This document shows positions 16,672 to 30,168 of a stretch of DNA of 64,000 nt, piece after piece. The number at the start of each line of letters is the position of its first letter. Within the stretch, counting starts at the first letter, position 1. Origin of the DNA: Curtobacterium sp. MCPF17_002 (GTDB lineage: Bacteria; Actinomycetota; Actinomycetes; Actinomycetales; Microbacteriaceae). Under the pieces are notes generated by a model that searched no databases, was not told the DNA's origin, and saw only the letters and a list, made by a program, of their open reading frames with translations. A program made the position numbers and the translations under genes. The stretch spans positions 1,488,001 to 1,552,000 of the forward strand of contig NZ_CP126251.1 of NCBI RefSeq assembly GCF_003234115.2, given 5' to 3'.

Positions 16672-17258
16672 TCCCGCGCGCGTTCTCGCCCGCGTCCCGC
16701 GCGCCGCGCGCCGCGCGAGATCGCACTTCCGCGCGCCTCCCGCGCGTTCCCGGTCCGCGAGATCGCACTTCCGCGCGCCTCCCACATGAGCGTCCCCGCG
16801 AAAGTGCGATCTCGGCGCCAGCCAGCCAGCCAGCCGGGCCGTCCGTCCGCGTGCCGTCCGTGCGCGGTGAGGAGCGGTCGGACTCGGCCGATCCACGCGA
16901 CTGCCGGTGACCGGTCCGCTACGTGAGCGGGGTGTCGCGACCCGTGGTGCCAGCGGGGCCGGCGGGGCGGGGGTGCACCGCGCCTCCAGGCCGTGGCTCG
17001 GGCAGTCGACACACGGCGGCCGTGAGATCGCACGTCCGCGCGTCAGCGGCCTGAGCCCGCGCGCGAAAACGCGATCTCGGCGAACGCGGGCGGCGTGTTG
17101 AGCGACCGCCGGCAGCGGGCGGGCCCCGCGAGATCGCACTTCGGCGCGTCGGCCGCCTCAGCGAGCCCGCGGAAATGCGATCTCAGCGAACGAGCGAGCG
17201 CAAGCGAGCGGCACCGTGCGGCAGCGCGCGGCGCGACCCGGCGCCCGGCCGGCGCGCC
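16672..17258. repeat. 587-bp gap filled with hairpin repeats and a CCAG microsatellite
   Basis: No gene is seen. The left arm GAGATCGCACTTCCGCGCGC occurs twice (from 16717 and from 16759). The second pairs with a right arm ending in GTGCGATCTCGGCG near 16803-16816. Further hairpins of this family are at 17021-17082 and 17127-17188. (CCAG)4 lies at 16818-16835. A half-copy of the CTGGAGGC family (GCGCCTCCAGGCC) is at about 16980-16992. The gap separates the convergent merR and parA genes, so some of these hairpins could terminate transcription from both sides. Confidence 0.75.
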
Positions 17259-18071
17259 CTACGCGGCGCTGCCGTCGGCGTACGGGCCGATCTTGCCCGT
17301 CCGCATGATGCGCTCGAGCAGCTGGTCGAAGTTCCGCGCCATCTCCTGCGCGGACTCGCCGGGCCACACGTGCAGGGGCTTCGCCGCACCCTGCGCCTGC
17401 TGCAGCGACGTGCGCTCGGGCAACTGCGGGGAGAGCACGAGCGGGCCGAACATGTCCCGGAGCTCCTTGATGCGGAACTGGTGCTCGAGCGACTGCACGC
17501 GGGCACGGTTCACGATGATGCCGAGCGGCTGCAGGCGGGGGGAGAGGCCGCGGCGGATCTCCTCGATCGCGCGGAGGGCACGGTCGGCGGCAGCCACGGA
17601 GAACAGCCCCGGCTCGGTCACGACGGTCACGCGGTCGGACGCGGCCCAGGCGGTACGGGTGAGGGCGTTGAGCGACGGCGCGCAGTCGATGAGGACGAGC
17701 TCGTAGTCCTGCTCGACGTTGGCGAGGGCCTCTTCGAGCTTCCAGATGTCGCGGATCGACGGGTGGGGTCCGTCGAAGTTGATGGCCGAGGGGGACCCGA
17801 CCATGACGTCGATCTTGCCCTGGGAGCCCTTCGTCCAGCCGGAGGGGGCGATCGCCTGGCGGACGATCTTCTCCTTCGGGTTCTCGAGGACGTCGGCGAC
17901 GTTGAGGTGTCCGGAGATGTTGATGTCGAGCCCGGTCGAGACGTCCGACTGCGGGTCGAGATCCACCACCAGCGTGCGCAGTCCCTTGGCGAACGCGGCC
18001 GAAGTCAGGCCGAGCGTCACCGTCGTCTTGCCGACACCACCCTTGAGGGAGCTCACGCTGAGTACATGCAC
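17259..18071 (-). CDS. ParA family ATPase (orphan)
   Basis: 270 residues from GTG 18071. The deviant Walker A is KGGVGKTT (residues 10-17), followed by VVDLDPQSDVSTG and LIDCAPSLNALT. This family forms ATP-dependent dimers on DNA and positions cargo such as plasmids, chromosomes or protein clusters. No parB or parS is next to it, so it is not a canonical Par pair; a role in positioning another cargo is possible. An upstream in-frame GTG at 18092 would add seven residues. TAACGT 8 nt before GTG 18071 suggests a leaderless transcript. It is divergent from pyruvate carboxylase. Confidence 0.85.
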   Translation of the reverse strand: MHVLSVSSLKGGVGKTTVTLGLTSAAFAKGLRTLVVDLDPQSDVSTGLDINISGHLNVADVLENPKEKIVRQAIAPSGWTKGSQGKIDVMVGSPSAINFDGPHPSIRDIWKLEEALANVEQDYELVLIDCAPSLNALTRTAWAASDRVTVVTEPGLFSVAAADRALRAIEEIRRGLSPRLQPLGIIVNRARVQSLEHQFRIKELRDMFGPLVLSPQLPERTSLQQAQGAAKPLHVWPGESAQEMARNFDQLLERIMRTGKIGPYADGSAA

Positions 18072-18131
18072 GGTCAGCAACGTTACCGCCACTAGGGTTG
18101 TCTCACCTCAACCCGGGCTGAAAGGCACCTC

Positions 18132-21100
18132 GTGTTCAGCAAGATCCTGGTCGCCAATCGTGGCGAGATCGCCATCCGTGCATTCCGTGCCGCGTACGAG
18201 CTGGGGGCGCGGACCGTCGCCGTCTACCCGTACGAGGACCGCAACTCGCTGCACCGCCTCAAGGCGGACGAGGCGTACCTGATCGGGGAGCGGGGGCACC
18301 CCGTGCGGGCGTACCTGGACGTCTCCGAGATCGTCCGCGTGGCGCAGGAGTCGGGTGCCGACGCGATCTACCCGGGGTACGGCTTCCTGTCCGAGAACCC
18401 GGAGCTCGCCGCTGCTGCGGCTGCGGCCGGCATCACCTTCATCGGCCCGGGCGAGCACGTCCTCGAGATGGCGGGCAACAAGGTCACCGCGAAGGAGCAC
18501 GCGATCGCGGCCGGCGTGCCGGTCCTCGCGAGCACCCCGGCGAGCCGCGACATCGACGAGCTCATCGCCGGCGCGGACGCGATCGGGTTCCCCGTCTTCG
18601 CGAAGGCCGTCGCCGGCGGTGGCGGGCGTGGCATGCGCCGGGTGGAGACGAAGCCCGAGCTGCGCGCCGCGTTGGAAGAGGCGATGCGCGAGGCCGACAG
18701 TGCGTTCGGCGACCCGACGATGTTCCTCGAGCAGGCCGTGATCCGCCCGCGCCACATCGAGGTGCAGATCCTCGCCGACGCGACCGGTACCGAGGCGGGC
18801 ACGATCCACCTCTTCGAGCGGGACTGCTCCGTGCAGCGGCGCAACCAGAAGGTCGTCGAGATCGCGCCGGCTCCGAACCTCGATCCAGCCGTCGCCCGGG
18901 CGTTGCACCGCGACGCCGTCGCCTTCGCCCGCTCCATCGGCTACGTCAACGCCGGCACGGTCGAGTTCCTGCTCGACACGGAGGGCGAGAAGAGCGGCCA
19001 GCACGTCTTCATCGAGATGAACCCGCGCATCCAAGTCGAGCACACCGTCACCGAAGAAGTGACGGACGTCGACCTCGTGCAGTCGCAGATGCGCATCGCC
19101 GCCGGGCAGACGCTCGCCGACCTCGGCCTGACGCAGGACTCCGTGCAGGTGCACGGCGCCGCGCTGCAGACCCGCATCACGACCGAGGACCCGACGCAGG
19201 GCTTCCGTCCGGACACCGGTCGCATCACGACGTACCGCAGTCCCGGCGGCGCGGGCGTCCGCCTCGACGGTGGCACGGTCGCCACCGGCGCGCAGATCAG
19301 CCCGCACTTCGACTCGATGCTCGCGAAGATGACCTGTCGTGGGCGGGACTTCCCGGCCGCGGTGGCCCGTGCGAAGCGCGCCCTCGCCGAGTTCCGCATC
19401 CGGGGCGTGTCGACGAACATCCCGTTCCTGCAGGCCGTGCTCGAGGACCCTGACTTCGGCCGCGGCGACATCTCGACGAAGTTCATCGAGGAGCGTCCGC
19501 AGCTGTTCAGCGGACACGTCTCGAAGGACCGCGGCACCAAGGTGCTCAACTGGCTGGCCGACGTGACGGTGAACAAGCCGAACGGCGAGCGTCGTCCGCA
19601 GACGGTGGAGCCGAGCGAGAAGCTGCCGTCCCTCGACCTGAGCGCTCCGGTGCCGGCCGGGCAGCGCGACCTGCTGCGCGAGGTCGGTCCGGCCGAGTGG
19701 GCGAAGGCCCTCCGTGCGCAGACCGCGCTGGCCGTCACCGAGACGACGATGCGCGACGCACACCAGTCGCTCCTCGCCACCCGGGTCCGCACGAAGGACC
19801 TCGTCGCGGTCGCCCCACACGTGGCCCGGCTCACCCCGCAGCTCCTCAGCATGGAGGCCTGGGGCGGCGCCACGTACGACGTCGCGCTCCGCTTCCTCGG
19901 CGAGGACCCGTGGGAGCGCCTGGCGTCCCTGCGCGAGGCGATGCCGAACATCCCGATCCAGATGCTCCTGCGCGGCCGGAACACCGTCGGATACACCCCG
20001 TACCCGACCGAGGTGACGGATGCCTTCGTCGCCGAGGCCGCCGCGACCGGTGTCGACGTGTTCCGCGTGTTCGACGCCCTCAACGACGTCAGCCAGCTGC
20101 GCCCGGCGCTCGAGGCCGTGCTCGCCACCGACACCGCCGTCGCCGAGGCGGCGCTCTGCTACACCGCGGACCTGCTCGACCCGGCAGAGAAGCTCTACAC
20201 GCTCGACTACTACCTCCGCCTGGCGGAGCAGATGGTCGAGGCCGGCGCGCACGTCATCGGCATCAAGGACATGGCCGGGCTCCTCCGCGCCGGTGCGGCC
20301 GAGAAACTCGTCACCGCGCTGCGCGAGCGCTTCGACCAGCCCGTGCACGTGCACACGCACGACACCGCCGGTGGGCAGCTCGCGACGCTCCTGGCCGCGG
20401 CCCGTGCCGGTGCCGACGCGGTGGACGTCGCCTCCGCGCCGATGGCCGGCACGACGAGCCAGCCGAGCATGTCCGCGCTCGTCGCGGCCCTGGCCCACAC
20501 CGAGCGCGACACCGGTCTCTCCCTCGACGCCGTCGGCGACCTCGAGCCGTACTGGGAGGCCGTCCGTCGCGCGTACGCACCGTTCGAGTCCGGTCTGCCC
20601 GGCCCGACCGGCCGCGTGTACAAGCACGAGATCCCGGGCGGTCAGCTGTCGAACCTCCGGCAGCAGGCGATCTCGCTCGGCCTCGGCGACCGCTTCGAGC
20701 AGGTCGAGGACTGGTACGCCGCGGCGAACCGGATCCTCGGGCGCCCGACGAAGGTCACGCCGTCGTCGAAGGTCGTCGGCGACCTCGCGCTGCAGCTCGC
20801 CGCGGTCGACGCCGACCCGGTGGACTTCGAGCAGAACCCGCAGAAGTACGACATCCCGGACTCCGTCGTCGGCTTCATGGCCGGCGAGCTCGGCGACCTG
20901 CCCGGGGGGTGGCCGGAGCCGTTCCGGTCGAAGGTCCTCGAGGGGCGCGACGTCCGGCTCGAGATCACGCCGGTGCCCGACGCCGAGCGCGAGCACCTGG
21001 GCACGCCGGGTCCGGAACGGCGACGAGCCCTCAACCGTCTGCTGTTCCCGCAGCCGACGCAGCAGTTCGAGGCCGTCCGCGAGCAGTACGGCGACCTCTC

Positions 21101-21542
21101 CGTGGTCCCGACCGTCGACTACCTCTACGGCCTCCGCCCCGGCCAGGAGCACACCGTGCCGCTCGGCAAGGGTGTCAACCTGTTCGTCGGGCTCGAGGCC
21201 ATCGGTGAGGTCGACGAGAAGGGCATCCGCACCGTCATGGCGACGATGAACGGGCAGCTCCGTCCGGTCTCCGTCCGTGACCGTTCGGTCGAGGTCGAGT
21301 CGAAGGCCGCCGAGAAGGCGGACAAGTCCGACCCGAAGCACGTCCCGGCACCGTTCTCCGGTGTCGTGACGCTCAAGGTCGCCGTCGGTGACGTCGTCTC
21401 GACCGGGCAGGCCGTGGCGAGCATCGAGGCGATGAAGATGGAAGCGGCCATCACGGCGCCCGTGGCGGGCACCGTCGGCCGTCTCGCGATCCCGGTGACC
21501 CAGCAGGTGGACGCCGGCGACCTCCTGGTGGTGCTGCAGTAA
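18132..21542 (+). CDS. pyc: Pyruvate carboxylase
   Basis: 1136 residues, the normal length of a single-chain enzyme. Order: biotin carboxylase/ATP-grasp domain (1-450; [32 protein letters not shown]), carboxyltransferase TIM barrel (about 540-800; [16 protein letters not shown]), allosteric/tetramerisation region, and C-terminal biotinyl domain with K1102 in EAMKMEA. It converts pyruvate, bicarbonate and ATP to oxaloacetate, the main anaplerotic step. GTG 18132 has GAAAGG upstream. The peptide deformylase gene follows after one base. Confidence 0.97.
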   Translation: MFSKILVANRGEIAIRAFRAAYELGARTVAVYPYEDRNSLHRLKADEAYLIGERGHPVRAYLDVSEIVRVAQESGADAIYPGYGFLSENPELAAAAAAAGITFIGPGEHVLEMAGNKVTAKEHAIAAGVPVLASTPASRDIDELIAGADAIGFPVFAKAVAGGGGRGMRRVETKPELRAALEEAMREADSAFGDPTMFLEQAVIRPRHIEVQILADATGTEAGTIHLFERDCSVQRRNQKVVEIAPAPNLDPAVARALHRDAVAFARSIGYVNAGTVEFLLDTEGEKSGQHVFIEMNPRIQVEHTVTEEVTDVDLVQSQMRIAAGQTLADLGLTQDSVQVHGAALQTRITTEDPTQGFRPDTGRITTYRSPGGAGVRLDGGTVATGAQISPHFDSMLAKMTCRGRDFPAAVARAKRALAEFRIRGVSTNIPFLQAVLEDPDFGRGDISTKFIEERPQLFSGHVSKDRGTKVLNWLADVTVNKPNGERRPQTVEPSEKLPSLDLSAPVPAGQRDLLREVGPAEWAKALRAQTALAVTETTMRDAHQSLLATRVRTKDLVAVAPHVARLTPQLLSMEAWGGATYDVALRFLGEDPWERLASLREAMPNIPIQMLLRGRNTVGYTPYPTEVTDAFVAEAAATGVDVFRVFDALNDVSQLRPALEAVLATDTAVAEAALCYTADLLDPAEKLYTLDYYLRLAEQMVEAGAHVIGIKDMAGLLRAGAAEKLVTALRERFDQPVHVHTHDTAGGQLATLLAAARAGADAVDVASAPMAGTTSQPSMSALVAALAHTERDTGLSLDAVGDLEPYWEAVRRAYAPFESGLPGPTGRVYKHEIPGGQLSNLRQQAISLGLGDRFEQVEDWYAAANRILGRPTKVTPSSKVVGDLALQLAAVDADPVDFEQNPQKYDIPDSVVGFMAGELGDLPGGWPEPFRSKVLEGRDVRLEITPVPDAEREHLGTPGPERRRALNRLLFPQPTQQFEAVREQYGDLSVVPTVDYLYGLRPGQEHTVPLGKGVNLFVGLEAIGEVDEKGIRTVMATMNGQLRPVSVRDRSVEVESKAAEKADKSDPKHVPAPFSGVVTLKVAVGDVVSTGQAVASIEAMKMEAAITAPVAGTVGRLAIPVTQQVDAGDLLVVLQ

Positions 21543-21543
21543 C

Positions 21544-22047
21544 GTGACCGTCCGTCCCATCCGCCTCTTCGGCGACCCCGTCCTCCGCTCGCCGGCCGAC
21601 CCGATCGCACCCGGAGCACTCGGGTCGAGCGGTGTCCGCGACCTCGTGCAGGACCTCGTCGACACCGTCAAGGAGCCCGGCCGCGCCGGCGTGGCCGCGC
21701 CCCAGATCGGCGTCGGCCTCCGCGCGTTCTCGTACAACGTCGACGGCGAGGTCGGCTACGTCCTCAACCCCGAGGTCGTCGAGGTCTCGGGGGAGCCGGA
21801 GCTCATGGACGAGGGCTGCCTCTCCGTCCCCGGGCTCGCGTACCCGACCCGCCGGCACCCGTACGCGAAGGTCCGCGGCGTGGACGTGGACGGCGCCGAG
21901 GTGGTGGTCGAGGGCACCGGCCTGATGGCCGAGGCACTGCAGCACGAGGTCGACCACCTCGACGGCACCGTGTACGTCATGACGCTCGAGCCGGAGGTCC
22001 GTCGACGGGCCCTCCGCGACATCCGCGAGCAGGACTGGTTCCACTAG
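21544..22047 (+). CDS. def: Peptide deformylase
   Basis: 167 residues. The three family motifs are complete: [10 protein letters not shown] (motif 1), EGCLSVPG (motif 2, metal-binding Cys) and QHEVDHLDG (motif 3, two metal-binding His and the catalytic Glu). The enzyme removes the N-formyl group from nascent proteins. It starts at GTG 21544, two bases after the last base of the pyc stop codon, so it is probably co-transcribed with pyc, an unusual partner with no obvious functional link. Confidence 0.96.
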   Translation: MTVRPIRLFGDPVLRSPADPIAPGALGSSGVRDLVQDLVDTVKEPGRAGVAAPQIGVGLRAFSYNVDGEVGYVLNPEVVEVSGEPELMDEGCLSVPGLAYPTRRHPYAKVRGVDVDGAEVVVEGTGLMAEALQHEVDHLDGTVYVMTLEPEVRRRALRDIREQDWFH

Positions 22048-22244
22048 AACGCGGCGCGGCGACGAGGTCGGCGCGCACCACGGCGGCGAGGCCACGGAAC
22101 CCCCCTCCGCGTCAACGTCGTTCGCGATTCGTGAACTTCCCGTGACACCCCTTCGTGGGATTGTCGCTTTGTCCTGACCAGGAGGTACCGTGCTGCTGTC
22201 GGCCTCCCACCGACACCGCTTCCCACCCCCCCCAGGACATCCGC

Positions 22245-22376
22245 ATGACCAGTCAGAACGACGAGCTCAGCTCGCACCGCACACGCACCAACCGTCGCCC
22301 CGCCGAGACCCCGGTCACGACCGCCTCGATCGCCGTCCTCGACGCCCCCGCTGCGGAGGCGTCGGCCGAGCGCTGA
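22245..22376 (+). CDS. Small hypothetical protein, 43 residues
   Basis: An ATG at 22245 opens a 43-residue frame (MTSQNDELSSHRTRTNRRPA ... AAEASAER) with strongly GC-rich third positions (ACC, GAC, CTC, CGC, GTC), like real genes here. Its own ribosome site is weak (AGGA, about 9 nt upstream). A stronger AGGAGG (22180-22185) stands 4 nt before a GTG at 22190 that opens a different, overlapping 70-residue frame poor in coding character. The short frame may be translated alone or after a leader. No function is recognised; the product is hydrophilic with no signal peptide. Confidence 0.5.
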   Translation: MTSQNDELSSHRTRTNRRPAETPVTTASIAVLDAPAAEASAER

Positions 22377-22491
22377 GCGCGCCGCGGACGCTGCGCTGCT
22401 GACTCCACGCTGCTGACGCCGCGGTGCGGACCCGCGCTGCGGACGCCGCGGTGCTGACCCGACAGCGGGTCGCGCCCCGCGCGCAGACACG

Positions 22492-22546
22492 ACCGCCTGG
22501 AGGCCCGGATCACGTCCCAGGGACGTGGTCCGGGCCTCCAGGCGGT
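22492..22546. terminator. Very strong hairpin (CTGGAGGC family), bidirectional terminator candidate
   Basis: A 26-bp stem with one G-U-type mismatch and a 3-nt loop (arms 22492-22517 and 22521-22546). It begins ACCGCCTGGAGGCCCGGA. It lies between the small ORF and the convergent acyl-CoA ligase gene. There is no T-tract, so the terminator role is inferred from position and stability. Confidence 0.6.
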
Positions 22547-22574
22547 TGCGTTCTGACCCATCGCGCGCGCAATC

Positions 22575-22691
22575 GGAGGCAGGATCGCGCATAGGGGGTC
22601 GGAAAAACCTGCCTCCTACGCGCGAAACGACTCCCTACGAGCGGAACGACTCCCTACGCGCGGAACGGCCCACCACGCGCGGAACGGCCCC

Positions 22692-22701
<10 letters not shown>
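22575..22701. repeat. Hairpin plus 19-bp tandem repeats overlapping the ligase stop codon
   Basis: A 9-bp inverted repeat (GGAGGCAGG 22575-22583, CCTGCCTCC 22608-22616) is followed by about 4.7 tandem copies of a 19-bp unit, CTCCCTACGCGCGGAACGG and variants, from 22613 to 22701. The last copy contains the stop codon (22692-22694) of the reverse-strand ligase gene. There are no spacers, so this is not a CRISPR array. Confidence 0.7.
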
Positions 22702-24539
<1,838 letters not shown>

Positions 24540-24646
24540 GGTGACTCCCTTGTCGGCCGGTTCGATTCGAGGACGCCTCATCGTCGAGGCGACACCGCCA
24601 GCATAGGGCGCATCACCGTGCGTTCCGTGAGCGCGAGGACAACCGG

Positions 24647-24652
24647 TAGGCT
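24647..24652 (+). promoter_or_regulatory. -10 box (TAGGCT) for leaderless ROK kinase gene
   Basis: TAGGCT ends 8 nt before the GTG at 24661. TTCCGT at 24623-24628 gives an 18-bp spacer as a possible -35. No ribosome-binding site is present, which fits a leaderless mRNA. Confidence 0.55.
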
Positions 24653-24660
24653 CCTTCTTC

Positions 24661-25614
24661 GTGCACGCCATCGGAATCGACATCGGGGGCACCAAGATCG
24701 CTGGGGCGGTCGTCACGGAACTGGGCGAGATCCTCGCCGAGGACCGGGTGGCCACCAACGCTGCGGACCCGGACGCCATGCTGGACGACGTGGTCGCGAT
24801 GGTTTCGCGACTGCGCGCCGCTCACGACGTGAGTGCGGTCGGGGTGGCCGCGCCCGGCTTCATCGACGCCTCGCAGTCGATCGTCTACTACACGCCGAAC
24901 ATCCGGTGGCGGAACGAGCCGCTGCGCCAGAAGCTCCAGCAGCGCATCGGCGACCTGCACATCACGGTCGACAACGACGCCAACGCGGCGGGCTGGGCGG
25001 AGTTCCGCTTCGGTGCCGGACGGCTCGTGTCCGACATGACCATGCTCACGATCGGCACCGGGGTCGGCGGCGCGATCGTCACCGAGGACCGCCTCTTCCG
25101 TGGTGGCTTCGGCACCGGCGGCGAGATCGGCCACCTCCGGATCGTCCCGAACGGCCTGCCCTGCGGCTGCGGCGCCCGTGGCTGCATCGAGCAGTACGGC
25201 TCCGGCCGGGCCCTGCAGCGGATGGCGAACGACGTCGCGGACGCCGGCGGCATCGGCCAGGCGCTCGCGGATGCCCGCGCGGCGAACGGCGGTGAGCTCG
25301 ACGGACACATCGTCGGCGACCTCATCCTCGCCGACGACCCGGGTGCCCTCGCGGCGCTCCGTCGCCTCGGCCGGCACCTCGGCGAGGCCTGCGCCTCGCT
25401 CTCCGCCGTGCTCGACCCGCAGCTGTTCGTCTTCGGCGGCGGTGTCGCGAGCGCGGGGGACCGGCTGCTCGACCCGATCAAGCAGGCGTACCTCAGCAAC
25501 CTGCCGGCCCGCGGGTACCACCCCGAGCCGGACTTCGTGATCGCCGAACTCGTGAACGACGCCGGGGTGGTCGGCGCGGCCGACCTCGCCCGCATCCACG
25601 CCCGCACGGCGTAG
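24661..25614 (+). CDS. ROK family sugar kinase (glucokinase-like)
   Basis: 317 residues. The N-terminal ATP site is IGIDIGGTKIAGAVV and the ROK signature region is LTIGTGVGGAIV with GGFGTGGEIGHLRIVPNG. The zinc cluster is CGCGARGC (about 171-178). All residues needed for sugar phosphorylation are present (DNDANAAGWAE, with the catalytic Asp in VDNDAN). No DNA-binding HTH precedes the kinase domain, so it is an enzyme and not a NagC/XylR-type repressor. Glucose is the likely substrate. The GTG start with a -10 box 8 nt upstream suggests a leaderless message. Confidence 0.92.
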   Translation: MHAIGIDIGGTKIAGAVVTELGEILAEDRVATNAADPDAMLDDVVAMVSRLRAAHDVSAVGVAAPGFIDASQSIVYYTPNIRWRNEPLRQKLQQRIGDLHITVDNDANAAGWAEFRFGAGRLVSDMTMLTIGTGVGGAIVTEDRLFRGGFGTGGEIGHLRIVPNGLPCGCGARGCIEQYGSGRALQRMANDVADAGGIGQALADARAANGGELDGHIVGDLILADDPGALAALRRLGRHLGEACASLSAVLDPQLFVFGGGVASAGDRLLDPIKQAYLSNLPARGYHPEPDFVIAELVNDAGVVGAADLARIHARTA

Positions 25615-25621
25615 CGTCCGA

Positions 25622-25689
25622 CACCCACCGTCACCGACACCCACCGTCGACGACGCCCACCGTCACCACCGTCAACGTCACCCACCGTC
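25622..25689 (+). repeat. CACCCACCGTC short tandem repeats in the plsC leader
   Basis: CACCCACCGTC is found at 25622-25632, 25638-25648 and 25679-25689, with shortened forms at 25655-25664 and 25665-25673. The array ends at the GAGGAG ribosome site (25690-25695) of the next gene. Confidence 0.7.
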
Positions 25690-25701
25690 GAGGAGTCGTC
25701 G

Positions 25702-26442
25702 ATGACCTACTGGCTGCTGAAGAACTTCCTGCTCGGTCCGCTCATCCTCACCCTGTTCCGGCCGTGGGTGGTCGGCCGCGAGTACGTCCCCGCCAAGGGG
25801 CCGGTGATCTTCGCGTCCAACCACATCTCGTTCATCGACTCGGTGGTCCTGCCCGCGGTGCTCGACCGCCGCGTGTCCTTCCTGGCGAAGAGCGACTACT
25901 TCACCGGCCGGGGGCTCAAGGGCTGGCTGACGAAGACCTTCTTCAACGCCATCGGCCAGTTGCCGATCGACCGCTCCGGCGGCAAGGCATCCGAGGCGTC
26001 GCTCCGTGCGGGCCTGCAGGTCCTGGCCCGCGGTGAGCAGCTCGGCATCTACCCCGAGGGCACGCGCAGCCCGGACGGCAAGCTCTACCGCGGCCGGACC
26101 GGCATCGCCCGGATGATCCTCGAGGGCCGCGTCACCGTGATCCCGGTCGCGATGGTCGGCACCCGCGAGGTCCAGCAGATCGGGCAGCGCATCCCGAAGT
26201 TCAAGCGCGTCGGCGTCGTGTTCGGCAAGCCGCTCGACTTCTCCCGCTTCGAGGGCTTCGAGACGGACCGCTTCATCCTCCGGAGCGTCACGGACGAGGT
26301 CATGCACGCCCTCGCCGGACTGAGCCGCCAGGAGTACCTGGACGTCTACGCGACGAGCGTCAAGGAGCGGGCGAGCACCGCGCGCGAGCAGGTCATGCGG
26401 GGCAAGGTCACGAGGAATGGGCGCGGCACGTCCGCACGTTAG
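25702..26442 (+). CDS. 1-acyl-glycerol-3-phosphate acyltransferase (PlsC-like)
   Basis: 246 residues. Catalytic motif I is NHISFID (H-x4-D, about 40-46) and motif III is YPEGTRSPDG (about 117-126); the acceptor-binding loop is NAIGQLPIDR. One N-terminal hydrophobic stretch (LLKNFLLGPLILTLF) anchors it at the membrane. It would add the second acyl chain to make phosphatidic acid. ATG 25702 follows GAGGAG by 6 nt. The gene lies between a sugar kinase and DAHP synthase in the same direction, but both gaps are over 70 bp. Confidence 0.9.
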   Translation: MTYWLLKNFLLGPLILTLFRPWVVGREYVPAKGPVIFASNHISFIDSVVLPAVLDRRVSFLAKSDYFTGRGLKGWLTKTFFNAIGQLPIDRSGGKASEASLRAGLQVLARGEQLGIYPEGTRSPDGKLYRGRTGIARMILEGRVTVIPVAMVGTREVQQIGQRIPKFKRVGVVFGKPLDFSRFEGFETDRFILRSVTDEVMHALAGLSRQEYLDVYATSVKERASTAREQVMRGKVTRNGRGTSAR

Positions 26443-26513
26443 GATTCGAAGGTCCCGGCATCCGCCGGCACGGCCCTCGTGGCCCTCTCCACCAGAACAC
26501 CGAGGTAACGCCC

Positions 26514-27899
26514 TTGTTCGAGTCGACAGACTTCGTCGCCCTGCAGGATCCGGACGTCATCGAGGGCCTCGACTACTGGCGGACGCTCCCGATCAAGCAG
26601 CAGCCCACGTGGCCGGACGCGGCCGCGGCCGAGGCCGCCTCGGCCGAGATCGCCACGCTGCCGCCGCTCGTGTTCGCGGGCGAGGTCGACAAGCTCCGCG
26701 ACCGGCTCGCCGCCGCCGCGCAGGGCAAGGCCTTCCTGCTGCAGGGCGGTGACTGCGCCGAGACCTTCGCCGGTGCCACCGCCGACTCGATCCGCGACCG
26801 CGTGAAGACGATCCTGCAGATGGCCGTCGTGCTGACGTACGGCGCGTCGATGCCCGTCATCAAGATGGGCCGCATGGCGGGGCAGTTCGCGAAGCCGCGC
26901 TCGAGCGACTTCGAGACCCGCGGCGACGTCACGCTGCCCGCCTACCGTGGCGACATCGTGAACGGCTACGACTTCACGCCGGAGTCCCGCCAGGCCGACC
27001 CCCGTCGCCTCGTGCAGGGCTACCACACGGCCGCGTCGACCCTCAACCTCGTCCGTGCCTTCACGCAGGGCGGCTTCGCCGACCTCCGCCAGGTGCACTC
27101 GTGGAACAAGGGCTTCGCGTCGAACCCGGCGAACGCCCGGTACGAGCACCTCGCGCAGGAGATCGACCGCGCGATCCGCTTCATGGACGCCTGCGGTGCC
27201 GACTTCGACGAGCTGAAGCACGTCGAGTTCTACGCCTCCCACGAGGGGCTGCTCATGGACTACGAGCGGCCGATGACCCGCATCGACTCCCGCTCCGGCC
27301 AGGCGTACGACACGTCGGGGCACTTCATCTGGATCGGTGAGCGCACCCGCGACCTCGACGGCGCCCACGTGGACTTCCTGTCCCGCGTGCGGAACCCGAT
27401 CGGCGTGAAGCTCGGCCCGACCACCAGCGTCGACGACATGAAGGCCCTGGTCGACAAGCTCGACCCGAACCGCGAGCCCGGCCGCCTGACGTTCATCACC
27501 CGCATGGGTGCGGGCAAGATCCGCGGCGAGCTGCCCAAGCTGCTCGAGGCGATCAAGGGCATGGACGCCAACCCGCTGTGGGTGACGGACCCGATGCACG
27601 GCAACGGCCTGACCACCCCGACCGGCTACAAGACGCGCCGCTTCGACGACGTCGTGGACGAGGTCCTCGGCTTCTTCGAGGCCCACCGCGAGGTCGGCAC
27701 GTACCCGGGCGGCATGCACGTCGAGCTCACCGGCGACGACGTCACGGAGTGCCTGGGCGGTTCGGAGCAGATCGACGAGGCCACCCTCGCGACCCGCTAC
27801 GAGTCCCTGTGCGACCCGCGCCTCAACCACATGCAGTCGCTCGAGCTGGCGTTCCTCGTCGCCGAGGAGCTCGGCGCGCACCCGTACGTGCGCGCGTAG
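26514..27899 (+). CDS. aroG: 3-deoxy-7-phosphoheptulonate synthase, class II
   Basis: 461 residues of type II (plant/mycobacterial) DAHP synthase. It contains QGGDCAETFA (metal-binding Cys), KMGRMAGQFAKPRS, TSGHFIWIGERTRDLDGAHV, GVKLGPT, ITRMGAGKIR, DPMHGNG and the C-terminal GGMHVELTGDDVTECLGGSE. It joins phosphoenolpyruvate and erythrose 4-phosphate, the first step of aromatic synthesis. TTG 26514 preceded by GAGG is the best start; no ATG or GTG fits the expected length. Upstream, TTAGGAT near 26439-26445 may be its -10. In M. tuberculosis the same gene also lies close to pknL. Confidence 0.95.
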   Translation: MFESTDFVALQDPDVIEGLDYWRTLPIKQQPTWPDAAAAEAASAEIATLPPLVFAGEVDKLRDRLAAAAQGKAFLLQGGDCAETFAGATADSIRDRVKTILQMAVVLTYGASMPVIKMGRMAGQFAKPRSSDFETRGDVTLPAYRGDIVNGYDFTPESRQADPRRLVQGYHTAASTLNLVRAFTQGGFADLRQVHSWNKGFASNPANARYEHLAQEIDRAIRFMDACGADFDELKHVEFYASHEGLLMDYERPMTRIDSRSGQAYDTSGHFIWIGERTRDLDGAHVDFLSRVRNPIGVKLGPTTSVDDMKALVDKLDPNREPGRLTFITRMGAGKIRGELPKLLEAIKGMDANPLWVTDPMHGNGLTTPTGYKTRRFDDVVDEVLGFFEAHREVGTYPGGMHVELTGDDVTECLGGSEQIDEATLATRYESLCDPRLNHMQSLELAFLVAEELGAHPYVRA

Positions 27900-27940
27900 G
27901 CCGCGCTCGCGCGGCCGCGCGCCTCGGCGCATCCCGCGCA

Positions 27941-27978
27941 GCGACACCTCACGCGAGCAGACGTGCGTGAGGTGTCGC
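27941..27978. terminator. 14-bp stem hairpin between convergent genes
   Basis: GCGACACCTCACGC (27941-27954) pairs perfectly with GCGTGAGGTGTCGC (27965-27978) across a 10-nt loop, 42 bp after the DAHP synthase stop codon. It is a likely terminator for that gene; no T-tract. Confidence 0.55.
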
Positions 27979-28006
27979 CGGGCCCGGAACGTGGCTGCGC
28001 ACCACC

Positions 28007-28048
28007 GGACTGGAGGCGCGGTGCCGGCTGGCACCGCGCCTCCAGTCC
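28007..28048. terminator. 19-bp stem palindrome (CTGGAGGC family)
   Basis: Arms 28007-28025 and 28030-28048 are a perfect 19-bp inverted repeat beginning GGACTGGAGGCGCGGTGCC, with loop GGCT. It lies between the convergent DAHP synthase and PASTA kinase genes and could terminate both. It is the same element as at 14580 and 32096. Confidence 0.65.
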
Positions 28049-28094
28049 GTCACGTGGTCACGGTCACGGTCGGCGCGCGCCTCCTGCGCAGCGC

Positions 28095-30155
<2,061 letters not shown>

Positions 30156-30162
30156 CGGCGGC

Positions 30163-30168
30163 ATTCTA
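30163..30168 (-). promoter_or_regulatory. -10 box (TAGAAT) for leaderless PASTA kinase gene
   Basis: On the reverse strand TAGAAT is followed by 7 nt (GCCGCCG) and then the ATG of the kinase. It fits the TANNNT consensus closely, and there is no ribosome-binding site. Confidence 0.55.

Noticed and set aside
16672-17258. Replication origin or parS cluster near parA
   Set aside because: No DnaA boxes, no parS-like 16-mers and no origin genes (dnaA, dnaN, parB) are present; the palindromes belong to the dispersed repeat family.
18108-21737. Very long open frame on the strand opposite pyruvate carboxylase
   Set aside because: It mirrors the codon periodicity of pyc, is rich in His/Asp/Arg/Val without domains, and overlaps a certain gene fully. 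It is a high-GC antisense shadow.
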